From: Zygnema cylindricum
Lineage: Eukaryota > Streptophyta > Zygnematophyceae > Zygnematales > Zygnemataceae
Assembly: GCA_037447655.1 (NCBI GenBank)
Contig: JBBHKE010000123.1
Span: 1 to 64,000, forward strand
Direction: 5' to 3'
DNA length: 64,000 bases
Shown piece by piece: positions 13,086 through 24,182 of the stretch (positions are counted from its first letter, which is position 1; each line of letters begins with the position of its first letter). The notes beneath the pieces are model-generated. The model had not been told where the DNA came from. It was given only the letters and a program-made list of their open reading frames with translations, and did no database searches. The position numbers and the translations under genes were made by a program.

Positions 13086-13535
13086 TTAGGGTGTGTCCCC
13101 ATGTACTTGTAACTTAGCGAACTTAATTTGTATTTTAGCGCAGATCCGGCGGACCCGGATTTCAGGTGTCCCTATGTGTACCAAAATAAGTTGTCACTTA
13201 AGGGTGTGACGCCTGTATACGTCGACAATGCCCGTGACGAATGTTAACTGTGTACAATCTGATGAGATGACGCACCAAGCTGTTAAAAATTGCTGTGGAC
13301 GTCGTATAACGTTGTGTGACATTTGTAGACGTGCAGCTATTCAACACTCTGCCCATGGGGGATGTCCATGGCTGACACAGTGCCGTGTCCGCAACCTTTC
13401 CTGTACGGTACCCTCGTTGGCAATTTCCACGCGCGTTAAATCCTTGTTTAACCGCATCTGCAGGCTGCATAGTGAGGTAAGATGCTAACGTGGCAACACC
13501 TTCTCTGATTCCACTTTGGCATCAATATTTCACAA

Positions 13536-13880
13536 TCTTTTTTTCCTCTCTCACTGTCTCATTTTTCCTCCCTCACTGTCTCATTTTTCTTCCCTCACTG
13601 TCATCTTTCCTCTCTCACTGTCTCATCTTTCCACCCTCTCTGTCTCATCTTTCCTCTCTCACTGTCTCATCTTTCCTCTCTCACTGTCTCATCTTTCCTC
13701 CCTCACTGTCTCATCTTTCCTCTCTCACTGTCTCATCTGTCTCATCTTTCCTCTCTCACTGTCTCATCTTTCCTCCCTCACTCTCTCATCTTTCCTCCCT
13801 CATTGTCTCAACTTTCTTCCTGACAATCTCATCTTCCATCCTCACTATCTCACCTTTCATCCTCACTATCTCATCTTCCT
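13536..13880. repeat. 22-bp tandem repeat, CT-rich
   Basis: About fifteen tandem copies of a unit like TCATCTTTCCTCTCTCACTG plus TC, with variation increasing to the right. Open frames of 122 and 165 codons through it are serine/leucine/phenylalanine-rich artefacts. Confidence 0.9.
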
Positions 13881-13888
13881 CTAAGAGA

Positions 13889-14072
13889 ATACAAGCTTTG
13901 CCTTTAGTTGACTCTGAGTGGCTCTTGGAGAAAATTCAGGTGGTCCCTGGAGGAGGAGCGGTACAGGTGGCACTTCTAGTCCATTAGGAGCAATTAGAGA
14001 CAACTTTGGGGTCTCGACAACAATTGGCAAAAATAGAATTTGCAGAAGCTTTACCGGCCATTCCAAAGGTGA
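13889..14072 (+). other. Possible upstream exon of the PIF transposase gene
   Basis: The segment is relatively GC-rich and open in one frame from an ATG at 13918. It ends at a good splice donor (AAAG followed by GTGAGT at about 14070). A matching acceptor, TTCTGCAG, lies immediately before the transposase ATG at 15574. No domain is recognised, so this is a suggestion based only on splice-like signals and position. Confidence 0.25.
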
Positions 14073-14451
14073 GTTTTTTTTCCCTGTTAATTTTGTTTTT
14101 TGTGTTTTCAATCCCTTTTTAATGTCGGTTCTTTTTCCATTTTAGAGTTTTAGAAATGAATTTGACATTTTATCATAGAGCTTACTACCATTCTGCACAA
14201 GTGAAGCCCAGCAAACAACATTCAGCCGGGTATGTAAAGAAGTGACAACCTCCATAAAGTTTTTCAAATTACTTTTGAAAAACTGCACATATGTTTGCAT
14301 AAATAATTGTATATATATGCATACAAACATACATTCATGCATAAACCCAATACGTATATTCATACAAGTATACATATACATGTATGCATACTTGTATGTA
14401 TATATATATAAATTCCGAACGAAGCACTATAATATTTTGCTTAAATGTAGG

Positions 14452-14960
14452 TTGAACTTGTAACTGACCTAGAATATACTGTTGAAATGTGGGCTGAACT
14501 TCTAACTGAACTAGAATGTTCTACTAAAATGTGGGCTGAATTTGCACCTAACCAAGAATATATTGTTGAAATGGGGGTTGAACTTCTAACTAACCTAGAA
14601 TATACCGTTGAAATGTGGGCTGGACTTGTAATTGAGCTGTAATATACTGTTGAAAAGTTGGCTGAACTTGTAACTGACCTAGATTTTTCTGTTGAAATGT
14701 TGGTCGAACTTGTAAATGAACCATAATATTCTGTTGAAATGTGGACTGAACTTGTCACTAACCAAGAATATACTGTTGAAATGTGGGCTGGACTTCTAAT
14801 TGAACTAGAATATTCTGTTGAAAAGTTGGCTGAACTTGTAACTGACCTAGAATTTTCTGCTGAAATGTTGGTCGAACTTGTAAATGAACTATAATATTCT
14901 GTTGAAATGTGGACTGAACTTGTAAGTGAACTAGAATATACTTCAGAACACTAAATGAAT
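14452..14960. repeat. 42-bp tandem repeat, about twelve copies
   Basis: The unit reads GAACTTGTAACTGACCTAG followed by AATATACTGTTGAAATGTGGGCT-like sequence cut at 42 bp. Because 42 is a multiple of three, the minus strand stays open as 14-residue repeats, for example QPTFQQNILVQLEV in 14758-14988. Copies differ by about 10-25 percent. Protein expression is not supported. Confidence 0.9.
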
Positions 14961-15537
14961 TATAACATTCTACAGATAACCAAGCCAAATATTACTGCGG
15001 ACACTGAACTGATCACGATTACGTATATATTCAAACAAAAACTGAGCTTGTAACTGAACTAAAATAAACTACAGAATACAGAACTGAACACGATTATGAC
15101 AGAAAACTAAGCCAAATATTATAGTGGACACTAAACTGAACACGATTACCTATACATTTAAACAAATATAGACAAGAACTTTAAACTCCATACTGAAGTT
15201 AATACTATTAAGAAATTGAGTTGAAAAATAAACTAAGTACTGAACTAAATTCCGAACAAGTTACTTAACTAAAAGTTGAACTTGAACTCGTAACAGAAAA
15301 ACAATATTTTACTGAAAACAGACCTAAATTGAAAACTTAAAAGACCAAAAATAAAAACTTACAAAAATAACGAACTAAATTTTGTACTAAATTATGAATT
15401 CAATAAAATACTAGAAGCTCAACTCAACTGTAACAAAACAATGAATATCTGTAATATTGAGGTTATATCTTCACAACCACTTGCCCATCCTCCCTTCCTC
15501 TCTTCTCCCCTGTATTTGGTCCCTCTTTGACATTTAA
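14961..15537. other. Degenerate continuation of repeats upstream of the transposase
   Basis: Sequence with scattered words of the 42-bp unit (TGAACTTGTAAC, TACTGAAC) decaying rightward. No gene. It may be the 5' untranslated or intronic part of the transposase gene. Confidence 0.5.
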
Positions 15538-15573
15538 GTGATTAACATTAAAAGGTGTGCACAATTCTGCAGG

Positions 15574-17092
15574 ATGAAACTCCAAAAGAAAGCTCGTTGC
15601 ATGGCAATGATGAGTCAGATTGTGACCACCGCGTTAACCGCGGTACTACAATTGCTGCAAAAAGTACTTTTGTCGTCCATTTTATACAACCGACATAATG
15701 AAGGAAATGTTCGAGACGTAATCGCGAACTTAATGCCGGAAATCATAAGAGGGCTTCTCCAACAAATATCTAGGTTGCAGCCCAATGAGGATGGACAATA
15801 CTACGTTGTACAAAGAACACTGCATTGGGTTGACGAGATATTGCCGCAATATACAAATAAACGTTTTCGACAACTTTTCCGGCTTACAAAAGATGTTCGT
15901 TTTCTGGTGAATGAACTACAAACCGAGCTCAACACTAAGCCACCTCCTGGACTTCAACGCATCAAAAATAGAGAATTAAGTGTGGAAAAGCAAGTGTTAA
16001 TAGCACTGATGAGATTGGGGCACCAAGGGGGTATCGTACGGACTGCAGAACAGTTTGGTATCGGACGTTCAACTGTGGGCAGGGTTTTCAATAAAGTTAT
16101 GTTAGCCATGGCAAAAAAGCTTCATCACTGGATTAGGTGGCCCATAGAAAGTGAGGTACAAGACATCAAAAATTTCTTTGAGAAAGAAAAAAGAATACCA
16201 AATTGTGTGGGTGCAATAGATTGCACTCATATAGAAATCACCCTTGGAAAGGGATTTTTGCCAATTGACTATTTTGATGCCAAAAAGAAATATTCTACAG
16301 TAGTTCAAGCTGTTGTAGATAATAAGATGAGATTTATCGACTTGAATTTGGGTTCTCCAGACTCTATGCATGATTCAAGGATCTTCAGGCGATCAAAATT
16401 GGGAATGGATTTCGAGGGACGCATGAATACAAGCGGGGAAACATTGCAATTGGGAAATACCAGAGTGTCTCCTTATCTTGTTGGTGATGCCGGGTATGCT
16501 CTGCATCCCAACCTCATTGTACCTTACCCCGGTTTGAAACTATCTGCTTCTCAAAAAAAATTTAATTTCCAACATTCTGCAGCAAGAATGGTGGTAGAAA
16601 GAGCCTTCGGGAAATTGAAAGCACAGTGGAGGCATCTTTTAAAAATCTACCGTCCGAAAAAGGAAGTCATTGGTGGCGTGTATTCTTGCTGCGTGTATTC
16701 TCCATAATATTTCTATTGCGAGAGGTGAACTAGACATCGATTGGGAGTTAGAGTTCAAAAAAGAACAAGCTAATGTTTTGAAAGGCGTTCGCGAAAGGGC
16801 TTCTCGTTCGTCTCGAGATGGACAAACACGAGAAAGTGGGGATGTTGAAAAACGACCGGAAGCTTGTCGTTTTGCTAAAATCCAAGGGGCTATAATAAGG
16901 GATGTGTTATATCGTTACGTCTCGCATGGAGGCAATAATGCTCTAAATGAAAATGCAACCTATGGTACAACAATGGAAGAAGAACGAAAAGAAGAAAGAT
17001 TGACAAGGGAAAGCGATGGAAACAAAGATTCTGATGATGATGGGAGTGATGAAGATATGAGCGATAGAATGGATATCGATGATGATGAGTAA
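15574..17092 (+). pseudogene. PIF/Harbinger DDE transposase (HARBI1-like), one frameshift
   Basis: This enzyme cuts and rejoins element ends at TTA/TAA targets in the nucleus. The first ATG of the frame is at 15574; just before it is TTCTGCAG, a possible splice acceptor, so the true start may be in an upstream exon. An N-terminal helical region is followed by a helix-turn-helix (GIVRTAEQFGIGRSTVGRV, about 16030-16090). The DDE_4 nuclease core has all three acids: D in GAIDCTH (about 16220), D in SPDSMHDSRI (about 16365), and E in MVVERAFGKLKAQWR (about 16605). Around 16669-16671 the frame shifts by one base; the conserved tail VACILAACILHN and an acidic C-terminus (DDDGSDEDMSDRMD) continue in the next frame from 16670 to 17092. 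A retained intron is unlikely because the overlap is tight. The catalytic core is intact, but the single frameshift would truncate the tail. Confidence 0.9.
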
Positions 17093-18054
17093 TATAGTCG
17101 ATGATGTTTGTGTTAGGACATTTGTGGAATCGGGAGTTAGGCGATTTATTCTTCTGTTCGATTTCGCGTCTAAGTCTTGTGTATTGGTTCGCATCAAGTT
17201 TCATTTGTTCGTTCGGTACGGTCAGATGTTTGTTATACGTGTGTTTTTGTTCGTAGTGTTGCGTGGTACCGCGTGTGTCGACCAACACACTGTGTTAGTC
17301 TTGTTGCCAGATTTTGGTTTTCAGTTGTGTGTTTGAGAGGCACGTTTTTTGTGCCGTGTATTCTAAGGTATGTTTTGTGTTCTGTAAACTAATGTACTAG
17401 TCAGATTGGGTTTCAGTTAGGAAGATATTAAGAGTGAGAGATTATGTGCAAAAAAACTTTCGTGTAATTTAAAACGCCAATCTCGAAAATGAAATTAACA
17501 TTGAAATATTAATTCAACAATTGATATGTCTACGTCTTAAACAATTAAAGCCATAAATATTTTAGCCCTTTAAGTACAGCGATATCATAAAACAAAGCGA
17601 ATGCGAAGTCAAGTATTGTTAAACACTTTCGAACATTTGACCATGTGCTAAATTTGGGATTGCCAAACGTTAAAAATAAAAAGAAAACAATCATTAGAAG
17701 AAAATCTTAAGGATCAAATACTTAAACAACAAATACAAGTTTACACACGATGATACATATGTATACAAAATATAACATTTACATCAATGGGAAAAAGTTT
17801 TAATAACTCTATGAACAGAAATATGGTTCAACTTTCAACAACACATTATCTTTTCATGTAAAGTTTTATAATAAAAACCATCTAATCCAAGTATCTCCTT
17901 TTACACCTCAAAAAACTAGAAGATGCTTTGATTAATCACAGAAGCCACACAAAACATTATAAATTGAGTTTCGACCCCTGAACCTTAACTTATCATGTTA
18001 GGCATTTTTTTGTATGATCACTAAAAAATCTTACACATCCAAATCTATCAAAAA
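17093..18054. other. PIF-1 intergenic region between convergent genes
   Basis: About 960 bases between the 3' ends of the transposase and the Myb-like gene. It should hold both polyadenylation regions. AT-rich, with no further gene recognised. Confidence 0.6.
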
Positions 18055-19530
18055 TCATCCATTCATAATTTTTTCGGTGTTTGCCGCAATTGCCGATATC
18101 ACTTCATTGAACATCTTCACAATGGCTCCAACTATTTCTTGATTCTGTTGAAATTGTTTATCGAGCAATTTGTTTTGGTTTTCGATTTGCTCGTTGTTGG
18201 ATTCTTTTTGTTGCTGAAATTGCAGGTTGTTGGATTTCTCAATAGTTTTGTCCATCTTTTCAACAATTTCTCGAGCGATAAATGCGGGATTGTCATGATG
18301 ACTTTGTCTTCCAGCTCTTTTTCCTTTCCTCCCGGTCATAAACTTATCTCCACTGGGTGGGGACCCAACACTTGCTCCTTTTTTTTCACTTCCTTCCTCT
18401 TCTCCCGCTTCCTCTCCTTTCTCAAATGTAGCTTCTTCGGAAGGTCTCTCTCCCGCATTGGTTCCATTTTTGTTTACTCCATGACTTTTTGGGTTACTAT
18501 CCAAAATAACTATATCTTTTTTCGTCTTCATACTCCGTGTTAACCCTTGGAAATAAATCACCAGTGTCCCATGTAACTTTTGGGTTTATAACATCCCTTT
18601 TTGACATCCAACTAACCATCTTCTCAAACAAAAATTGGGAAAAAGAAGTCGCCAAGCCGTTTTCTGATCTATATTTTTGGTCATTGAGAAATAAAGAGCA
18701 ACTCCAGATTTAGAACCGTAGTCCCTAATTTTTTTATAATCGTTAGACATATTGTTCCATTTTTTTCACAAGAGCTCCAATCCCTTTGAACTCCTCTCGC
18801 TTTTAATGCTTCCGAGATGCATTCCCACTTTTCCACTTTCGACCCAAATTTTGCCTTAGCGCTTTTCTGGAGGCTTTGCAAAAATTCTTCTTGTTTAGCA
18901 TCGTTCAAAATCCCCATTTCATATAGCTCCCAGTTTCCGTTTCTATTTCTTGGGTTTGAGTTTTCTTTCTCCGGTGATAACCCCTTATCAATTACTTTGC
19001 TCCCTGCTGTTTTTTTTTCTTTTTGGTGGACTCATGACGTTTTTTTGGAGTACGGAAACCTTTTGCGTGGGAGATATTACAGAACTAGAGGCAACTATAG
19101 GCTGAGTAGGTAAGGCATCTATTAGGTTGTTGGACAAAGGTGGGAATGGCAATCTCAATGTGTTGAGAAACGGATCTAGGTTCTTGAAAACCTGAGGAGG
19201 AATAGGGGAATTACGTTGAATAACTTCAATGTTTTGAGTTTGGTGAGAAGATGAGGCGAACGTAGGTAGTACAATAGGCGAGGAGATTGTAGGAGGTGTT
19301 TTTGAGGTAGGGTATGGATATGTAGGGGCAAGAGAATAGTTGGTATTATTTAGGGGAGAAATTGACGGAAGAGATAAAGAAGATGATGGTAAATGCAATG
19401 AAGATGGTGATGTAGGACGGGGTTTTGTGTTCACCAAAGGAACATTTGTTTCATTTGTGTGCATATTCGTTGTGTTTTCCATCATATTTCTAGACATATT
19501 TCCTGTGAGGGAAAGAAGAGTGAGTGACAA
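18055..19530 (-). pseudogene. PIF/Harbinger Myb/trihelix-like DNA-binding protein, frameshifted
   Basis: This is the second PIF/Harbinger protein, which binds the element ends and helps bring the transposase into the nucleus. The minus strand encodes a proline/serine-rich N-terminus (19530-19010) and a basic patch PPKRKKN. After a shift in an A-run near 19010-19018 comes a Myb/SANT-like helix region, VEKWECISEALKARGVQRDW. After a second shift in an A-run near 18757 comes KKWNNMSNDYKKIRDYG, SKSGVALYF. At least one more shift lies between 18540 and 18660. The C-terminus (18055-18561) is hydrophilic with a glutamine-rich, coiled-coil-like tail (QQQKESNNEQIENQNK). Two of the shifts lie in homopolymers, so assembly error is a real alternative to decay. 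The convergent layout with the transposase is seen in other family members. Confidence 0.75.
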
Positions 19531-19579
19531 GGGAAAAAAAATGTAAAGGTTAATGAGGAAGGAAAAGAAAACAAAAGGA

Positions 19580-19672
19580 AAACTCTCTTCCTCCCTCTCT
19601 CTCTCTCCCTCTCTTTCCCTTCTTCTCCCTCCCTCTCCCTCTCCCTCTTCTTCTCCCTCTCCTCTCTCTATA
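19580..19672. repeat. CT-rich low-complexity tract
   Basis: CCCTCTCCCT-type repeats just upstream of the Myb-like start codon. Pyrimidine-rich on the plus strand, purine-rich on the coding strand of that gene. Confidence 0.85.
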
Positions 19673-20491
19673 GAGTTTTATATGCAACTAAACATGTACT
19701 GTCACATTTTTTCTATTTTTTCCTGTTCTATTATTATATAACCATTTTTTACTTTTTATCACTTTTTCGTTCCATGTAGGAACGGAAAGCATTTCATCAA
19801 ACACTTGTGCCTTATTTTTGACTATTTTTCTCACCTCAAAAAGCACACAGACACACTAACAAAGGTGGTGTGTACAGAAAATAAATTAAAATAGTAGTAA
19901 CATACCTTTCTCGAGAAAATTCTATGCTTTTCTTTCTCAAAACTTTAAATTATTCGCCTATGTTTTACCGATTCAAAATGGTAAATTTTGTTTTCAAGCG
20001 GTGACAGAAGAGTCCACCGAAACTAGACAGATTGCGAATATTTTCTCTCCAACCTTACCTGCGATAAAAACGATAGCCGTAGAAATGTTAGTTTTACACT
20101 TTTATTTACCCCGTGACGGATTATATATTGTTATTCCTCCGGTGAAATGGTCATCTATTTCGTTTTTACCATCTTTCATAATCGCTGTAGTAAGTATTTT
20201 TTATCATTATTTTCATGTGCTGCCAAAAGTGATTTTTTGCAGATCTTACATATTTGTCATAGTAAGTAATCTTTTGTTTTTCTGGTTTTATGTGTTGTTG
20301 AGGTCAGATAAGAGGTCAAAATCAAGAGTTCCATATCAAAAGTTTCAAATTTAAAATTACCAAAATAGCAAATTGTAACAGTTTCCATGTGAGTCCAATT
20401 AATTAGAATGAATTCATTCAATTCGTGGGCCGATGGCACCCGTAAAAAACAGTCAAGCTTATAGGTCACCACGAGTATATCGATACAAGTA
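19673..20491. other. No gene recognised (PIF-1 interior)
   Basis: AT-rich sequence. The 117-codon frame at 20001-20354 has no recognisable domain and looks like chance. Confidence 0.5.
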
Positions 20492-20580
20492 CACCGATCA
20501 ATTCTAACTGAATTAGACTTAATAATACTAATATAAAGCACACGCTAATGTTTTTTCTATTCTGATAGCAATTCACGGTG
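20492..20580. mobile_element. Small MITE-like unit E0 (short copy)
   Basis: Begins CACCGATCAATTCTAACTG and ends GATAGCAATTCACGGTG. A TA lies on the left and TG, probably a mutated TA, on the right. Its right part closely resembles the right part of the next unit, so it is probably an internally deleted relative. Confidence 0.5.
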
Positions 20581-20604
20581 TGCAATTGTAATACAGATGT
20601 ATTA

Positions 20605-20827
20605 CACTGTGAATTGCTATTAGTGTTAATAACACTATTTCAATGCCGGTTACTTTTGCCGTCTTACCACAAAAAATTGTTACTGATTCTAATTGATTTT
20701 TTGTTTGTAATGCCAATTCTTTAAACGGCTCAAAATCGGCAGCGTTTTTCAGAACTGAAAAAGACTTAAAAACAATAATATAAACCACACGCTAAAAAAT
20801 TATTTGTTTTGATAGCAATTCACGGTG
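20605..20827. mobile_element. MITE E1, 223 bp, TA-flanked
   Basis: Terminal inverted repeats CACTGTGAATTGCTATTAG and, on the other strand, CACCGTGAATTGCTATCAA. TA flanks both ends (20603-20604, 20828-20829). No coding sequence. Termini resemble the CACCGCG family at 3096 and 61922, so it may be a distant member. Confidence 0.75.
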
Positions 20828-20852
20828 TACCATAATTAATAAAGATGTATTA

Positions 20853-20951
20853 CGCCGTGAATCGCTTATTAGCGTTAATAACTCTGATTGCATGTTGGTT
20901 TTCTTTGACCTCTGGACATAAAATAACGTTAAAGATTAGCGATTTACGGGG
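20853..20951. mobile_element. Small MITE-like unit E2
   Basis: Begins CGCCGTGAATCGCTTATTAG and ends TTAGCGATTTACGGGG, with TA on both sides. The spacer between E1 and E2 (containing AAAGATGTATTA) resembles that between E0 and E1 (CAGATGTATTA), so the three units sit head to tail on a repeated short target. Confidence 0.6.
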
Positions 20952-21089
20952 TAATGATATAAGTTTTTAGGACATGAAAATTCATGGATAAAATGACGTA
21001 TTTTATGATACTTAAAAACCAATCAATTGAAATAGGCGTCGCTTACGTTAAAAGTGAGTCATTGTAACTGTTTACAGCTTTTAAACACA

Positions 21090-21200
21090 GAGGGTGCGGG
21101 AAGAGGCAGAGCGAGAGGGCGAGGGAGAGGGGAGGGAAGGGAGGGAGAAGGGAGAGGGGAGAGGCAGAGTGAGAGGACGAGGGAGAGGGAGAGGGAGCAG
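21090..21200. repeat. GA-rich low-complexity tract
   Basis: GAGGGAGAGG-type repeats; open frames across it are artefacts. Confidence 0.85.
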
Positions 21201-22290
21201 AAATATTTTCTCTTTCAGGTGTTGTTTGTATTGATTTGACCAGATTTGCTTCGCTTAACAAGTTTGGAGCATAGCAGTTCTGTCATTTTTGGTATCAATT
21301 TGGTATTAATTTTTTACAGGGAGGAATCACCAGACATCTTCTCAAATGTGTGTGTGCTACCCTTTTTTCTCGCAGGTTGGTGGTAGGTTTATTATATCTT
21401 TATCTACCTCTTAGTATTATAGGCTTTTTAACTGTTATTTGTTCTTTCTTTGTATCACCATTTTGCCTTGATTATATCCAATATACGGTTTTATAATTAC
21501 AGTCTCGGGCTTGTGATGTTGCATCCTTTTTTCGATAAATTAAATAATAAGTAGAAGATAGGCATCTTTGAACAAGGATTCTTTTCACAAAATCAACTAA
21601 ACTGTTGTACCTGATATAAAAGTGAAAGAGGAGGAGGGGGAAGTAGGGCTGAAGAAGTTGTCGTGTTAGATAGGTATTGTTATTTTTGAAAAGTTAGTTT
21701 CGTGCGAACACGGCGTTTCGTGCGTACGCGATGTTTCGTGCGTACACATTTACGCGATATACTGTGGAGGTTCGAAAGGATTTGCGGATTGGGGGAATTA
21801 AATGTACGAGTAAATTTAATGGAGTAATTGAGTGGCACGAAATGTGAGAGGAAATGGACGGCGGATCGCGAAGCGATCCGACGTGAGATAATCGACGAAG
21901 ATAAAATGGTACGTCGCACGTACGAAACATAATGCGACAGGTGTACTTTAAATTTGGCGCGCGAGATTTATGGAAAGTACGCCATGGTACATAAAATCTA
22001 TATTGGACAGGTGTACTATTAGGTGTACTTTATTTACGACATACATTTATCGAAAATGACGTGTACCTTAAATGCGACAAGGCACATTTATGACGAAGTA
22101 CGTGATTTCGGTACGGACAGGATTTGGATCGTACGAATTGATTTAGGCAAGTTGGTCATGGTACACGTGGAGGGCGAACGGCGTCTGCCAATATTTTTAA
22201 GAGACCACATTGTTTTTTATGACACATTATCTAGTGGACCGTACATATGCGATGTCGGTTCACTATGTGGATCTATCTACAAGTGACTAA
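21201..22290. other. No gene recognised; GTAC-rich block at 21690-22270
   Basis: The right half has many GTAC words and short repeats such as GTTTCGTGCGTAC (21710-21745) and AGGTGTACTTTA. An 87-codon frame at 22023-22286 has no recognisable domain. It may be the end of an unidentified element. Confidence 0.4.
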
Positions 22291-23519
22291 GCGAGTTGTC
22301 GCTTATGACGCGTATTTTGCGGACGCGTCGGTGAAAATATTTGAAATATCATTGTTTTGTCGTATGTGTAATAATAATTTAGTATTGATTATGACAGTTT
22401 TTATTTAGATGATCATTTAGGGTTTCGGCAGTTTAATTTGTGTGTTGTCGTACTTGCCGACAAGTGTACGCTTATGATTGGTTGACTTTCAGGTGTACAC
22501 TTATAGTTAGGATTATTTGTCGTAATAGGTTCTCATGATGTAATACTACTTAGTGGAAGGTACGTTGGCTATTTTGACATGTAGCAATTCATTGACAGCT
22601 CACAAGTGTATATATAGGAATGAGCTTTGTTAGGAATTAATCATCAATGCTGGTTAGTAAAGTGGGGACCAAAGATGTAGTATTTTAGGGTTGTCGATTA
22701 GGTCATGCACTTTGAATGATATAATGATTATTTGATTATACTTTTTTTTATGTGTGATGCATTTGTTTGTTATTATTTATTTATGTTATTTTATATATGT
22801 TTGATATGCATTGTTTATGCATTTGTCCTAGGGTTTGTTTATGTCGATTATTCCATCACACCTTAGATGTTGACATAGGGTTTATTTATGTTGATTATTC
22901 CATGAAACCCTAAATGTTGTTTGTTGCATCTGTGTACGCATATGGAGGATGCATTTCATATGATTGTTCGTCGACCTATTTTTGCTTAGCTTCTTGCATG
23001 ATAGTTTGGGTCGCTTCTGCGGTCTATTTTAGACCAAAGAACAACAGGTATATGCTATTCCAAAGAAATAGCAACATCTTATTGTAAGTACAGGTTATAA
23101 ACATGTGACATTATAGGCATACCGACAAGAACCTACAACTAACTATGGCCGCCCTCCACTATTAGCGTAACAAAGACTAATTCAGTTGCGAGTTTTTCTG
23201 CTTGAAAATCATAAAATAGTAGTATTAACGAAACACTTTAAGGGGTCGGAGTATAATCCACTACAATACACCAATAAGTAGGTACCATTCTAACTCCACC
23301 ATTTTTTTTCCGCTTTTGAATTAGTAAATTTTTTACAGTAAGTATAATGAGAAGTGTACCTCTGTGGACTTCAGAGAAGGCTTTTTAATCGTATAGGGGA
23401 GATCACAGTTAACAATTGAAGAAGAGGTGACGGGAAAGAAAAGTGAGTTACATACAATTATATTTATGGGACAACATACAAAACAAGAGCACATTCAATT
23501 TAATAAAATTCAGGTTAGA
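22291..23519. other. No gene recognised; three telo-box-like words
   Basis: AT-rich. A short direct duplication (about 22825-22865 and 22870-22910) repeats TAGGGTTTRTTTATG followed by GATTATTCCAT, with CCCTAAA on the other side. No coding sequence is supported. Confidence 0.45.
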
Positions 23520-23607
23520 CACAAAAATCTCTTCCTCTCCCCTTCTCCCTCCCCCTCTCCCTCTCCCTCTCCCATCTCTCTCCCCCTCCCCCACTCCCTC
23601 TCCCATC
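23520..23607. repeat. CT-rich tract, left half of the copia-1 target
   Basis: CCCTCTCCC-type repeats ending in CCATC, the left target-site copy (23603-23607). The tract resumes at 29003 with CCATC on the other side of copia-1. Confidence 0.85.
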
Positions 23608-24028
23608 TATAGGAGAAGGATTATTGGACGCCATAGTAAAAGACAAAAGAGACAAAGCATTTGGGAATTGTGTGATCGAGTGATGATTTCATTATGAAAC
23701 GAGATCCTTTATACAAAGTGACAAATTGCTAATTACTGTTGATAGTATTATACTACGCTACACAAAGTAGATTTGGGTGGATACACAAAGACCAAATAAA
23801 TTAGACAAAGTTGACCAACGAAAAGAAAAAGGAAGTATAAGACCAAAAGTACAATTACGAGACCGCACTTGAATAAGTGGAGTACGGTCATGTGGACTTA
23901 GGACGAAAAAGACTAAAGTGGACGACGCACTAATAAGTGGAGTATAGTCAAGTTGACTTAGGACAAAAACGTTAAAGTGGACGTACGTATTCAGGAGAGA
24001 AAAACAGTACGGGAGATTACCTTTAAAA
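23608..24028 (-). repeat. Copia-1 3' LTR
   Basis: 421 bp. It matches 28518-29002 with point changes and lacks an internal near-tandem segment of about 60 bp (AGTGGACGAGACCGCACTTG) present in the other LTR. The purine-rich tract for plus-strand priming lies just upstream in coding direction (24029-24040, GAGCGGGGGT on the minus strand). Confidence 0.9.
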
Positions 24029-24182
24029 CCCCCGCTCAAGTTAAAACTACAAAGGAGAATTTAGATGAAAAATAAAAGGTAATTTGAAGAATTATGAGGA
24101 AAATGGAGGACGAAGGCCGGAGGAGAAACAATGCTACTCAAAATGGGGACGATAAAGAGCTTTGGTGAGAAAGTCAGCTACT

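Noticed and set aside
13536-13880. CRISPR-like array
   Set aside because: Units are head-to-tail with no unique spacers, and other features indicate a eukaryotic genome; it is a simple minisatellite.
22023-22286. 87-codon frame in a GTAC-rich block
   Set aside because: No recognised motif, no splice signals and no similarity to neighbours; length is compatible with chance.
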